Part shown: positions 1 to 12,616 of the stretch, piece by piece | How positions within the stretch are numbered: the first letter of the stretch is position 1 | Layout: each line of letters begins with the position of its first letter | Origin: Carettochelys insculpta | Lineage: Eukaryota; Chordata; Testudines; Carettochelyidae | Assembly: GCF_033958435.1 (NCBI RefSeq) | Contig: NC_134138.1 | Coordinates: 268,003,798-268,067,797, forward strand | Direction of reading: 5' to 3' | DNA: 64,000 nt | The notes under the pieces: generated by a model | The model's input: the letters and a program-made list of their open reading frames with translations, nothing else | Told to the model about the DNA's origin: nothing | Database searches by the model: none | Program-made: the position numbers and the translations under genes

Positions 1-319
1 GAAAAACGTATAAACATAAATATGTTTCTAGCCTTCATGGCTGCAGAGAAACATTTGAATAAACAAAACTCAGAAGGTAAGTAAAAGAAGTACAAATTTA
101 GACTTTTTTTTTTAAATCATGTTTTTTTAAAGCCAGTCTCTTGATTCTGAAGGTTTTGGGTTGGCAAGACTGAGCGGATATTTTCATGCCATATGGTATC
201 TAGGATGGGACCCGATACTGTCAGACTTACAGGAACACAAACAGTAAGAACTATTTTAGTACAAGCTACAACGTAATACACAGACAAAAGTGGTTTTTTT
301 TACATATACTAATACTCCC

Positions 320-525
320 TCAGGTGGAAGGGACAATGGATCCAGTGCTCAGAGCTGGGAGGGGGGGTTCAATTCCCTGCTCCACCACGGACCTTACGAG
401 TGATTTGCACAAGTGACTTAGCCTCTCTGTGCCTCACTTCCCCATCAGTAAATGGGAGAGGATAATAGGTCTATCCTTCACAGGGGTATAGTAGGGATAA
501 ACACCTTAAAGACTGTCAGATGCTA
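320..525 (+). repeat. MIR-type tRNA-derived SINE
   Basis: The order matches a MIR/CORE SINE: a tRNA-like B box region (GGTTCAATTCCCTGCTCCAC at 367), a ...GCACAAGTGACTTAGCCTC core at 408, then CTCTGTGCCTCACTTCCCCA and GTAAATGGGAGAGGATAATA. An ancient SINE shared by amniotes, here in sense orientation. Confidence 0.75.
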
Positions 526-2794
526 ACGTAATGAGGGTCGGATGAGAGCCCTGAAACTGATGGGCCCTGACAAATGTGAGGTCTGGGTTAGGTGGGGAAA
601 CAACCAGATTCTCTCATTCTGGTTTTTGGATCTCCCCCTGGGCCAAGGATGGTGCATGCCCTGCTTTTGCTGGCCACTGTCAGCCCCACCGTGCTGTGCA
701 TGCTATAGAATGTGCAGAGGAGATGCAGCAAATTCCATTTCCCAGTACATGCAGCCCAGTAAGAAGGAGTGGATGGCAAGAGTAGGGCACAAAGTCACTG
801 CCATGCTGACCTTACAGGCTGTGGGAGGAGAGCCAACAGCATGAATAGGTGGCATTGTTGTCATTGACTCAGTTTTGGAGGGAAGAGCTGGGCATGGGTC
901 AGAAACCTCTTAGGTGTGGTCAGGTCAGCTGGACTTGTTCTCATTCTGGCCCCCAAATTAGGTCCAACCGTATCTCTAGGCCCAATGGGTCCAGACCCCC
1001 ATTTTCAGCTGTTGATAGACCTACCTCCATGAACTTATCTGATTCTTTTTTGGACCCAGACATAATTTTGACCTTCACAAACATCCCATGGCAATGAGTA
1101 CTGCAGGTTGACTATGCATTGGCTGAAAAAATATTTCTTTTGTCTGTCTGAAACTTCATGTCTATTCATTTCACCAGGTGATCCTAGTTCTTGTTCTCTG
1201 TGTATGGGTAAATAACACTTCCTTATTCTCTTTCTCCATGCCATTTGTGATTTTATAAACCTCTATTATAGCCCTCTCTTTGGTTGTTTCTTTTTAAAAA
1301 TGAGCAATTCCTACCTTTTTAATCTTTTCATGGAAGTTGTTCCATGCCTTAAGCATTCTGTTGCCTTTTTAAGCATCTTTTCCTAAACCCCCATCCCTCT
1401 ATATGCTTTTTTTTAATGAAGTGACTAGAACTTCATGCACATTATATACTCTGCAGAGTAGAGAATGACCTTTTGTTATATGTTTATACGAAGTTTAGCA
1501 CAATGGGACTGGGAACACTAGGTGCTACAACCATAATTATAATACTGACAATACAGAACATCAAATTCTGCAGCTAGATATATCAATCTCTGGCAGACCA
1601 GAGCAGATTACTATAAGGAATTTTAAAGCACCAGTACAACCCTTGGCTAAACCAGGCTATGAACAATGACGTTTTAAAAATATGATTTACTAATGTCCTT
1701 ATAAAAAGGTGATCAACACACATCAACTCAAAACTGTAACAAAGGAAAAGATATTGTAAATCAAATTTATTTGAACAAAATCTTATAAATGTGAACAACA
1801 TACGAAGTCATCAGGATATCTGGGATTTATGGAGTAGGGAAACAGGAAGACAGATTTTAGATAAAATAGCTTGTTTATTTTTTTTCACCTTCAAAACCAT
1901 CTCCAATAAACAAAGAAATAAAAACATTTTATAAAAGAAGAAAACATTTACAAGATTACATAGCCATTTAGATCAATTTGGAATACCAAATAAAGACATA
2001 AAAGTGGAAGAAAATATTACAAAGTGAAAAGAAATAAGAGGACAAAGAAACCATAGAAACAAATTTCAATGTAAAAAGTAGTGACGAATTAACAAAAAAG
2101 AATAAGAAAGGAAATTGCCCTTCTTATTTTCTCTCTGAAGAGTGAAGAATAAATCTCCCACTTCAGATTCTTCTGAATTATTTAACCCTTCCTCTTTTTA
2201 GATTATGATATTGTCTTCCTACTTGCTGTCACACACACTTTAGCACATAACAGCAGTGTTTGTTATATTGGGTCATCCAGAAAGCCCCAACTTTTGATTA
2301 TAAGGAACATTGCTATACCTCTGCAGGCGTGTGCAGAAGTGCTCATGTCAAGAAACATCAGCTGCCCTTATGCAAAAGATGTTCTTTACTCCCTGGCACA
2401 CAGAGAATATACTCCTTGTGGTCCAAAACTGCACCAATAAATGTAGCATATTTATGAACTTACTCTTCCAATGGGATAGTTCATGGGCATACTTCCTGTT
2501 CAATTTATCATTTTAAAATGATCACCATGAGAGTGTTTGCATAGGACTGGCAACATAAAAGAAACCAGAGTCCAGAACTACCTTATTCTTTATTATTTAT
2601 AGTACCTGCATATTTCTAATCTAACAGGTTTAAAAATTCTCCATATTCCTCTCAATCATAATATGCCCAGTTCTGAGACAATGTTACAGTTTATCAAATA
2701 GCCACAAGGCATTAGAAGGACTATCTGCAGAGTAAATTACTATCCAGGGTGAATAGTCTCACAGGAGTTAGTGTTGCTCTGTAGCTTTACAAAT

Positions 2795-2956
2795 GATAAG
2801 CAATCGTGTGGCATCTTAAAGACTAACAAATGTATTAGGTCATGTGCTCTCATGGGTAAGGCCCACTTCTTCAGATGATTGGAGAAGTGGGTCTTACCTG
2901 TGAAAGCTCATGACCTAGCAAATTTGCGAGTTTTTAAGGTGCTACAGTACTGCTTG
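2795..2956. repeat. Fold-back repeat of the Penelope-tail type, decayed
   Basis: Left arm GGCATCTTAAAGACTAACAA and right arm with CCTGTGAAAGCTCATGACC then TTTTTAAGGTGCTACAGTAC form an inverted repeat around CACTTCTTCAGATGATTGGA. It shares wording with the fold-backs at 12360, 34913 and 50565. The ends are worn and no target duplication was found. Confidence 0.6.
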
Positions 2957-3199
2957 CTGACTAGGATGAGGAAGGGCGAATATTTTGGAGAGGATATATC
3001 TAAGTTAAAGTTCTTCCCTTGCTTCCTTACAGTTCACCTGGGTCAAAAATATAAAATTTCCTGCTGACCTCCAACAAATTACAGCATATGCACATACCAT
3101 TTGCTCAGCTGCACTGACCAGTGAGTGAAGGGTAGATTCAAAGCCCTGTCAGCCTAAGTGGGCACACACACAGCACCACAATGCAAGGTCTGGCTAAAC

Positions 3200-3486
3200 G
3201 AGGGGTCAGCAAAACCCAGCCCTGGTACCAAGAGTGATGAGGCAGAAGCTCAGCCTCGCCCCGCCTCCCCATGCACCGGGGAGCTTGCTCAAAGCCACGC
3301 CACTTGTGGATTAACAAAAGAACAGTTAATGCTGCCAACCACCACCTAAATGGTAAAGCTCTGCATCTTCATTTATTAATGAAGCTGTTGTAAGTAGGAC
3401 TATTAGTGACTTTAAAAGTATCACCGTCATTTACCGGTCAAAAGGTCAACTTTTGGCACTCCCCTTTGGAAAGGTTGCTGACCCCG
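3200..3486. mobile_element. hAT-like non-autonomous element
   Basis: Inverted ends GGGGTCAGCAA and TTGCTGACCCC bound a 287-bp element. Flanks GGCTAAAC (3192-3199) and GCCTAAAC (3487-3494) differ at one base, consistent with an 8-bp hAT target duplication. A second copy in the opposite orientation lies at 9752-10065. No transposase frame is present. Confidence 0.7.
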
Positions 3487-6400
3487 GCCTAAACTATGCA
3501 GGACTATACACTAACGTTCTTATTCCTTTGCAGAGGTATGGAGACCAAAGCCCAAGCTAGCTTTAAGTCTGTTGCACATTCTGCTACCACTCAAGAAAGT
3601 TAGTTTCCATCAGTACAAATTCTTGAAGATGACTGAAATAACTTGGGGCTACGTTATGAACAGTTATTCTCTGTAAGTGATGTAGGTATTTTTCTACATT
3701 AGCTCAGAGACACAGCTGCCAGTGGTATGTGGAATTGGCAGTTGAGGTGTTTTAAGATAGAGAACACATCCATCAGGCAAGCAGCACAAGATACACAAAA
3801 TTATTGTTACCCAGATTTGTGGGAGTTTGGAAGAGGTTGCATGCAGAGGCGGCCGCACTCAGTGTCTCTGCATATTAGTGGCTTATTAAGGTTAGCGGAG
3901 AGGGAGTTTGTTCTTACAGAGATCAGCACAGAACTGGGGATCCCAACCAGTGGCCTGGAGAATGGAGACCCCAGCAACTGGTGAGTGGGAAGCCCAACTT
4001 GGACAGCAGAGCCAGTTCTGGCCAGTGGGAAGACAAGGGATTGCAGAGGGAGGATCCCAGTGAACTCACCAGCTGGTTCCAAATGGCAAACTGGGGAAGG
4101 AGGGACAAAGGATGGATGAGAGGAGAGGTGGAGAAGAGAGGGGTCTAAGTGACCCTATTTACCTGGACAGAAGACAAAGGACAGGAAAGGACCTGCTGGG
4201 GAGGGATATCAGAGGCCCAGATAAAGAGGTGGCTTCTGGATTGCAGAGATGGAGCAGGCAGAGCCCACTTGGACACAGAGGAAGCTTGGATGTGCAGTAC
4301 TGAGGGAGGCCTGGCCTATGGGTCCTGAGAGGTCCTAAGTTGTGCTCTTATGCCTAATAAACTCTCCCATTTTATGCTGACAGAGAGTTGCTCTGATCTG
4401 GAGAACAAAGTTGCATTATTCCCTCTGGGAATGTGGGCCCTAAGGGTCCAGAAAACCCACTCCCTGAGTGGGCCCATGGTGAGAGACAGGAATACTGGAG
4501 GCTCAGAGAGGTGTGGTACCAGGAGGCAGAGGTTTTTAACCCGAGAGATAGTGTCCCCCCAGGAAGGGCTGTTGCAGAGGGGACCATACGAGCCAAGTGT
4601 GTGCTGACCCGTGAATCTATAAAAACAAGCATAACAGTTCATGTTATTTATGCCTCAATAGAAATTTGAACAAATTAACCATTCTTAAAGTAATGTAGAC
4701 ACCATTTTAAAGTCCAGCCATGAAAACAAATTAGACTTCAAAGAAAGCCACCTCCAGCAGACAAAGACCATTTCTGTGTGGTTATTTTGCTCATTGGAAA
4801 CATTTCTCACTTGTATTAGCTTAAACCCATTCAGACATGCACATACACATATTTGTAACTTACTTATAAATGAGGATATATAATACTGCACATAGCATTT
4901 TGTTCTGCGTAACCACAGTTTTGAAGGGCAGCAGTACTGCCGTATGAAGATAGGGTCCTTTATGGAAGCATTTTAAAGGCTGCATTTGGAGCTGGTTCAA
5001 CTTTAATTTTCCTTGTACTGTAAAAGCCTTTTCAAGCATATACATGGCGTGGGCCGGTCACCATATAAACAATGGACCCAATAAAATGACAGCACAAATA
5101 TTTAACAAGGTTGAAGGAGCTTATCATAGCACACAACCATGAAATAAAGGGCTTCAATTCTGTGGGAATGCCATGCTAGAAGGAGAATTAGCATTGTATG
5201 CTAAAGCAGATTGCAGTGTTTATCTTGTATTTGAATAATCAGTGGCAGGTATATGCTGGTTCAGGAGTTGCCTTAGCAAAATTTGCACAGAAGCCAAAAC
5301 TAATAACAATATTATAGTTCTGCATATGCAGTGGTAGCCACTGAGGGCATAAGAGGGTATGTTTGTAGGGTTTTAGCTACTTCTGGTCTATCTTGGATTG
5401 TTTCTTTCATCGCCAAGCACTTTTTCCTTGGTTTAGGAAAAGCACTGACATTTTGTATTTTTACCAGTCTTGGGTAAAGCTAGGAGGAAAAAAAAAAGCA
5501 ACAACAACAACAACAATCTCCTTGCTGCTGTATGGCAATAAACAATAAAGCTGGTTTGGTCAGCAAATGGTTTTATGATTAGTGAAAACAAAGGCCAAGC
5601 TTTTCAGAAATGGATGCCTGAAGTTAAGCTTCTAAATCCTTATTCAGACACCTACATGGCCTTGCTTTTAGATGGCCCTGCTTTTAAAAGTGCTGAGTAC
5701 TAAACAGCTCTCACTGACGCAAACTGAACAACTTCTGTCACTCATTTCTGTTATTTTAGAAGGGGAGAATATCTGACCAACAGGAGACATGGGAACTGGC
5801 CTGTATGAACAGACTCCTTAGTCGGAAATCTAAATGCATACTTTGTATGAGTCATACCGGCAGTAAGGCACATTAAGGACCAGATCTGCTTGTTCTATGG
5901 AAGGGAAGACTCTTATGGAAATAGTGGGCTTTAGTTCTAACCCAAAATGAAAGTATCAGTCTGACAGTTCAAACTGGAACCAGGGCACTCCATTTGAAAA
6001 CTAACCTCAGCAAGCTTCATTCAGGTGCTGTTTAGTGTTTCCTTTCCATTGCTGCCGCACAAGTTTTTTCACCACTGCTTATATTTGGCTGTCTCTCTAT
6101 GCTCAAAATCCAATTTAATCAGTGACTCTGCTTTTCACATGTCCTAGATGTGGATCTGCTGCTGAGGCTGATTCACTGACAACACGGGAGCTGACCATCA
6201 GTGTGCACTTAAGTACTAAGAAGCTATAAATAACAATGACTCCAGAGGTTTATACTCAGCTCTAGTTCCCTGCCTATTTTAACCTTAAAAACAATTGTTT
6301 GACTGAACAAACAATACCAAAACCTCCAGATTTCCCTAGGGCTATAGCTGGCAAGGCTGGCAAGAGAGGATAGAATTCAGGCTAAAACTTAACCCTAAAA

Positions 6401-6494
6401 ACTCTATCCACCTAGCAGAAACCTCTTGAGGTTTGCTTAAGAATCCTCAGTGGATCTGATGTGTCAAGCCACAGAAGGCAGTATTGCTATAAAT

Positions 6495-7036
6495 GAGGGG
6501 TGGCCAACCAGTTAGGGACTAAGAGCCATGGAGAGAGTGCAAAGAGCCACGTATTATGCATTTATTTTTATCTACATCTATACAGTGCTTTTTGTGTATT
6601 GGCACCTCAGCTGGATTGGCTCAGGATTGGCTGGGAGAGGGGGGCAGGGAGCCAGCTGAGAATTGGCTCCTCCTTTTTGTTTAAAAAACATGGCACTGTA
6701 TATATATATAGATAATAAACATATAATACATGGTGCAATGCCCTTCCCACCTCCAGAACCAGGCACCCCCAGCTCCCCACTATAACACAGTGCCTCTTCC
6801 CTCAGCCACCCCTATTGTACCTCAGTACCCCTTTCCCCAGAGCCAGGTGCCCACTGCCCCCTTGCTCTAACTGGATGCTGGCAACTCACTGTAGCTGCTG
6901 CCATCACATGCTTGTCCAACCAAGTGCTGGGGTGCGTGCTCAGACTGCACTCCCTGTGTGGGGCTCCAATGAGAAGCAGCATTTAATGGCTCAAAGAGTT
7001 GTATGCAGCTCTAGAGCTGTGGGCTGGCCACCCCCA
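6495..7036. mobile_element. hAT-like non-autonomous element
   Basis: Ends GAGGGGTGGCCAACC and GGCTGGCCACCCCC are inverted repeats. Flanks CTATAAAT (6487-6494) and CTATAGAT (7037-7044) form an 8-bp duplication with one mismatch. A TATATATATATA run sits at about 6699. The inner 6740-7000 is C-rich and codes for nothing recognisable. Confidence 0.65.
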
Positions 7037-7609
7037 CTATAGATCATTACTGCAATAGTATTCAAGCTGATTAGCCTGTTGCATACTGCGGTGCAAAGGC
7101 ACCGAAACTTAAATTTGCAGCATGGCATCAATTTGCTTGTTTAATTTATTAGCCGGTTCTATTAAAAAGCCAGGGCTGGCCCCGAGGCTTCCCAGAACAG
7201 TGCTCAGCATGCTTGAGGAGAGGAGAAGGGACATAACCTTCAGAACCTCACGATCTCTGTGGCTGCCAGAGCTGGACTGAGGATGTGGCTATAGCAGGAG
7301 CCTGATTTCTCCCACACTTACTTTGGTGTACATCAGAGTAACTTCAAAGAAGCAGCAGTTAAACTATGTAAATACAGTGGGTGTAACACCAGGCTCAGGC
7401 CCCATGTAACATGTGATTAGCTAAAATATGGGAAACTTCCAAGAGCGCTCACAACTCAGACTTAACTTGGATTTCTTAGATGAGCTCACAAACCACGTCT
7501 AGAATTCCATGTCAGTTCCTCCATTGTATCTGAGCTGCCATTGCCTGACACTGGGATATCTCTACTCAGGGCACATGCAGATGACTCTTACACTATTTTA
7601 CTTTATTCC

Positions 7610-8320
7610 CAAGGCAGCAAGGCTGACAGCCACTGCAGCCCGCGGGGCAAGGTGGGAGGGGGACTGCTCTGTGCTCTGGAAGGGGCATGGCCAAGATGGA
7701 ATGGGTGTAGCCAAGAGCAGTCAGCTCTCAGTGCTGCCTGGACTGCGGTGCTGACCCCGACACCCAGTGGAGCAGTGCTGCTGCAGCACTTCAAAGGAGC
7801 CCAGAGCTCCTCCACCATCACTGCCAAAATATCAACAGAGGTGGGGAAGTGCAAAGAAACATGGCAGAGCAGTAGTTGCTTACACTGTTCTCTGCTCCTG
7901 GCAGAGAGAAGATGCTCTTGTTGTTTCCTACACTGTAGCTACACCTCGAACACTACAGTGCGTGAGTGTAGGTGCTATCTCTAGAGAAGCGGGAGCTCTC
8001 CCAGCCATAGGCCTGCTTACAGGGGAGGCAAAAGGAGCGGTTGCTCTGGGGCCTGCTGATTCAAAGGGGCTCAGTTCTCCTGGACGCTGCTGCTGCATCT
8101 GCAGCGGCAGCTAAAGTCCCAGGACCTTTAAATTGCCATGGGAGCACCAGGGGGCCACGTGCCACAGTCCAGGCAGTGCTGACTGTCCTGACCCCCCTCT
8201 TCCACCCAAGGCCCCACCCCTATAGGGGGAGCAGAATCAGGCCACCCCCACACCATATTCAGGAGCTGGCTAAAGCTGCTGACCCCATGCCCATCAGCAC
8301 AGGTATTGAACCTTCCTGAG
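7610..8320. repeat. GC-rich dispersed repeat, unclassified
   Basis: A GC-rich block of Pro/Ser/Ala-type low-information frames, with phrases such as CCCAGGACCTTTAAATTGCC that recur in altered form at 14400-14600, 36890-37070 and 57360-57560. Probably internal parts of one DNA-transposon family. Ends not resolved. Confidence 0.35.
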
Positions 8321-8892
8321 AAGCAGTAGCTACGTGGGACAAAGAATTCTTCTTAGATTGGCTTCATCACCACTGAGGGGCATGGATTTTTCACACCCCG
8401 AGCCACACTGTTGAGCTGCCTTTAATTTTCTAGTGTGGAGCAGGCCTTAGGCTGCATGGTGGCTTCACAATCAAAACAATTTGTGATCAAGCACAGTGTC
8501 ACCAGAGCCAAGACTTTGAGACATACAGGCAGCTAGAACACCATCTGTGAACATGTAATCTGCTGATTGTTGAGACCCTTTCAACAGAGAGGACAAATGA
8601 CCCCAAACACCAGTCACTCAGATGACAGGATCTCTGTACTGTTTTGGGAATTAGAGAGAGGAGAGGAAAACTAAAGAAATGTAGTTCCCACCACTACAGC
8701 TTTAAGCCTGTGCCTTACAGCTAGTACCCCAAGCCCAGTACAGCTTTGGGACCAAACTGCTGTAGCTTATGCATTCATTGGCAGTCTCCCACCACTGTAG
8801 CAGAATGTCTACAGACCAAGATTTCACAGAACATTCATTCAGGTCACAAGCCTGGACACGCAGGCTGCGGGTTGCAGATTTTGCTACTCTAT

Positions 8893-9574
8893 AGCTGTGT
8901 CTACACGTGCACGCTACTTCGAAGTAGCGGCACTAACTTCGACATAGCGCTCGTCGCGGCTACACGCGTCGGGCGCTATTTCGAAGTTAACTTCGACGTT
9001 AGGCAGCGAGACGTCGAAGTCGCTAACCTCATGAGGGGATCGGAATAGCGCCCTACTTCGACGTTGAACGTCGAAGTAGGGACCGTGTAGACGATCCGCG
9101 TCCCGCAACGTCGAAATTGCCGGGTCCTCCATGGTGGCCATCAGCTGGGGGGTTGAGAGATGCTCTCTCTCCAGCCCCTGCGGGGCTCTATGGTCACCGT
9201 GGGCAGCAGCCCTTAGCCCAGGGTTTCTGGCTGCTGCTGCAGCAGCTGGGTATCCATGCTGCATGCACAGGGTCTGCAACCAGTTGTCGGCTCTGTGTAT
9301 CTTGTGTTGTTTAGTGCAACTGTGTCTGGGAAGGGCCCTTTAAGGGAGCGGCTTGCTGTTGAGTCCGCCCTGTGACCCTGTCTGCAGCTGTGCCTGGCAC
9401 CCTTATTTCGATGTGTGCTACTTTGGCGTGTAGACGTACCCTCGCAGCGCCTATTTCGATGTGGTGCCGCGCAGCGTCGAAGTTGAACATCGACGTTGCC
9501 AGCCCTGGAGGATGTGTAGACGTTATTCATCGAAATAGCCTATTTCGATGTTGGCTTCACGTGTAGACGTAGCC
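8893..9574 (+). mobile_element. GTCTACAC-terminal MITE, 0.7-kb family, copy 1
   Basis: Starts AGCTGTGTCTACACGTGCAC and ends CACGTGTAGACGTAGCC, imperfect inverted termini. The outer thirds are packed with TTCGAAGT, ATCGAAAT and GTCGAAGT motifs; the middle is GC-rich. Flanks TAT/CAT could be a 3-bp duplication with one change. It shares order and content with copies at 22105 and 60589. Confidence 0.8.
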
Positions 9575-9751
9575 CATCAGATGAAAGAGACATATGTTTC
9601 CCACTCCCAAAGCAGGGCAGGATCTTGATGTAGCCTTTGGTTGGCAGCTGAAAAGCATGCAGCCACCATGTTGCTCATCAGGATCTGAACTCCTGTACCC
9701 AATATAAAATCTGTAGTATTTAAGTTACTCCAGTTAAATGTATAGACCAAG

Positions 9752-10065
9752 TGGGTGAGCAACCTTTCTGAGGCTGAATGCCAAAATTTGACCTTTTCAC
9801 CTCAATGTATGGTTCGAGTGCTGATACTTTTTTAAAGTCACTAATGGTCCTACCTACAACAGCTTCTTTAATAAATAAACAGAGATGTAGAGCTTTACCG
9901 TTTATGTTGGGGTTGGTACCAACAGCTGTTTTTATGTTAATCCACAGGCTTTCAGCAAGCTCCCAGCTGCATGGCGGGGGCGAGGGAGGGGAGAAGACTT
10001 AGATCCCACCTTGCATGCCAATGAGAATGTGCTCACATACCACTCTTGGCACATTTTTGAGTGAT
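9752..10065. mobile_element. hAT-like element, second copy of the 3200-3486 family, inverted
   Basis: GAGCAACCTTTCTGAGGC, AAAGTCACTAATGGTCCTAC, TGTAGAGCTTTACCGTTTAT and TGTTAATCCACAGGCTTTCA match the reverse complement of 3200-3486 block by block, with about one difference in six bases. The far end is too decayed to show a duplication. Confidence 0.65.
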
Positions 10066-11397
10066 CCGTTTGAGAAACCTTAAATGGGCATGATTTCAGT
10101 TAGGTGCTGAGCACCTGTAATCCAAAATGAGGATCTGTTGAAATGTCTCAACTTGGGCACTCAGAAATGTAGATACTCAAATTTTCTTAATATGGTGAGC
10201 ACCACAGAAACATCCAAATAACTACAACCATAAAATTATAGAGGATGATACTTGTAAGATGTGAACTCCTCAAAACTCATTGTTCCACTGGTTCCATCAT
10301 TTTAGGGAATGCATTAACATTGGTCAAACTACTCTCACACTTGAAGTAACGGTCCCTTCAAGTCAGGAGTGAAGACAAATTGGTAGTTTGGAGAAATTCG
10401 CAACTTCACTGCAGCTATATCTGATTTTTTTTAAACAAACAAGTAACTTTATTCCTGAGCAACATGATTTATTTCAAGAATGTTTGAAATAAAATGGAAG
10501 AAATGCCAACAGTAATCCAAAAGAAGGTCTATTTTATCTCAGCACACACCATAGTGTTCAATGTCTCAGCTGCTTCCCCATTTGCTCCAGTTTACTTAAT
10601 TTGTGCACAGTTCTTTTAAATAATGAATATGTAAGGCAATGGGCTTGCTGCCAGTTAGCTTTTAACTCCAGCTCACATTTTCTGGATAGATTAGATATCA
10701 AACCTGTTTCACAGAAGACACAACATCCTTCACATTGCATCACTAAATGAACATCTGTTGCTATAGCACCTTTGCATTATTTCCTAGACAACCACAGAAT
10801 GTCTGCAGAGCTCCCTCCCACCTTGTAGCCCAGTTAGTTTTCAGCATTTGCTTTTGAAAGAAGCTGGCAAATAAAGAACAATGCTGGCAGAATTCAAAAT
10901 TTCCAGGAGCCCCATATTCAGCAAAGCACCATATGTCCCCTGTGAATTTCTGACCTCAGGAGTTAGGGAGGGGTGTTCAGCACCTTGCAGGATTGGAAGA
11001 CAGACTGACAGACAAAAGAGGGAACACCATCAAGCTATTAACATTCTTCTGTTTTGGTTCAGGCTCTTTTCATAAACACACAAATAAATGATCCTTCATA
11101 AAGCTTGCGCTTCACAGCTGTTCTACTTGGGGCATGTTTCATACAAAGTTAAACTGAATCAAACTAAACTCTAAGGTTTGTTGTATTGGATCAACCTTAA
11201 TAAACTTTAAATAAATATAAATGAATACAAAATTACAATATAGACTATGCATTATCTCAATGATTAATTATTCAATTTATATTAATATCTTTAAGTTTGT
11301 CTTTTATTTATTATTGGGAACTATACTCATTTCCCCCTGTCCTTCAGATGATGCATTATAATGAATTAAATAAGTGCCTCTGCAGCTACACTATATA

Positions 11398-11720
11398 CAG
11401 GTTTAACCTCTCTCGTCCGACACCGTCGGGATCTGACTGGTGCCGAACGAGAGAATTTGGCAGACCATGGGAGGTTGATATTATCTAATACATTACCAAC
11501 ACTTCTCTTAGAATGGTTCTTAGAATACATTTAGGGGTAAATTACAGCTAAATAATAGCATAGGACACTGAGAACCAGGACTGGTGGCTACAAACAAACT
11601 TCATGAGACCACAGGAAACTTAGCCGCACCCAAGATAAGTCATCATTTGGCTAACCGAAATCAGGCCACATTACAGATGTTGCCACACAAGAGAGCTTCT
11701 GATTAGAGAGGTTCAACCTG
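11398..11720. mobile_element. Mariner/Tigger-like non-autonomous element
   Basis: Left end CAGGTTTAACCTCTC and right end GAGAGGTTCAACCTG are inverted repeats with one mismatch, flanked by TA on both sides (11396-11397, 11721-11722), the mariner/Tc1 signature. 323 bp, no transposase. Confidence 0.8.
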
Positions 11721-11847
11721 TACAGTTTGTTATAATCAGAGACAATCCATTATTCTGAAACTCAGATCCTGAGCCATATTTTGTGGATTATATTTAGTCC
11801 ATACAGGGCCAAAACAAAAATTCCAAATATCCTCAGACAGCAAGGAA

Positions 11848-12203
11848 TTTAAGATGTGTCAACACCCTTTGTCGACAGAGCATGGCCAGACTGCCCAGAT
11901 TTCTGTCGACAGAACAAGCCAATTGGAAGGTCTGCAAACAGGGTTGCCTGGTGAACTGGAAACTCTCTGTGTTGATAGACCACCCCCCTCCCCCCAGAGC
12001 ATCTACACTATTTTTCTCTTGATGGACTCTGTCTACAGAGGTGCTATGCCTCAAATTTTCAAGACATAACTCTGCTGGGGAAAAGGTTGTGTTCTGTTGA
12101 CAGATTCTAGACAGCATGCATTTGTAGTGTGGACGCTCCCTAGTTTTGTCTACAGAAGGCATCTTCTGTAGACAGAACTTTGTAGTGTAGACACAGCTCA
12201 TGT
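11848..12203. mobile_element. GTCTACAC-terminal MITE, TGTCGACAGA subfamily
   Basis: Repeated TCTGTCGACAGA-like motifs at 11871, 11904 and 12108-12170, and an end in GTAGTGTAGACACAGCT that mirrors the left AGATGTGTCAACAC. A relative lies at 13731-14157. No clear target duplication. The open frame of 122 aa across it reflects repeated motifs, not a gene. Confidence 0.65.
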
Positions 12204-12359
12204 GTCCTGGTTTGGCTGAGACAGTCCCCTATTTAAACCCTGTCCTTGATGTCTTGATTTTTCCTGGCAAAACTGAGAATCTGTTCCATTTGCTCTTGGT
12301 AATGGATGATCTTCAGTTGGCATGAGCAAACAGGACACATGCTCCGCTTTGCTAAACCA

Positions 12360-12616
12360 TAGTAACAGAGAGGAAGCCGTGCTAGTCTATATACTATCAA
12401 AACAAAAAGCAGTCAAGTAGCACTTTAAAGACTAGCAAAATAGTTTATTAGGTGAGCTTTCATGGGACAGACCCACTTCTTCAGACCATATTTATTTATT
12501 TATTTTTTGAGTCTGTTCTGGTCTGGCTATGGTCTGAAGAAGTGGGTCTGTCCCACGAAAGCTCACCTAATAAACTATTTTGCTAGTCTTTAAAGTGCTA
12601 CTTGACTGCTTTTTGT
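12360..12616. mobile_element. Fold-back element built from a Penelope tail, with 12-bp target duplication
   Basis: A 257-bp insertion flanked by TTTGCTAAACCA at 12348-12359 and 12617-12628. The two arms (GCAGTCAAGTAGCACTTTAA... and its mirror ...TTAAAGTGCTACTTGACTGC) are near-perfect over about 110 bp around a T/A-rich spacer. The left arm has about 43 extra bases, including GAAGCCGTGCTAGTCTA; the right arm stops without them. The long direct duplication argues for retroposition. Confidence 0.82.

Noticed and set aside
7541..7984. 147-aa plus-strand frame
   Set aside because: Within a GC-rich dispersed repeat; Ser/Cys-rich without family resemblance.
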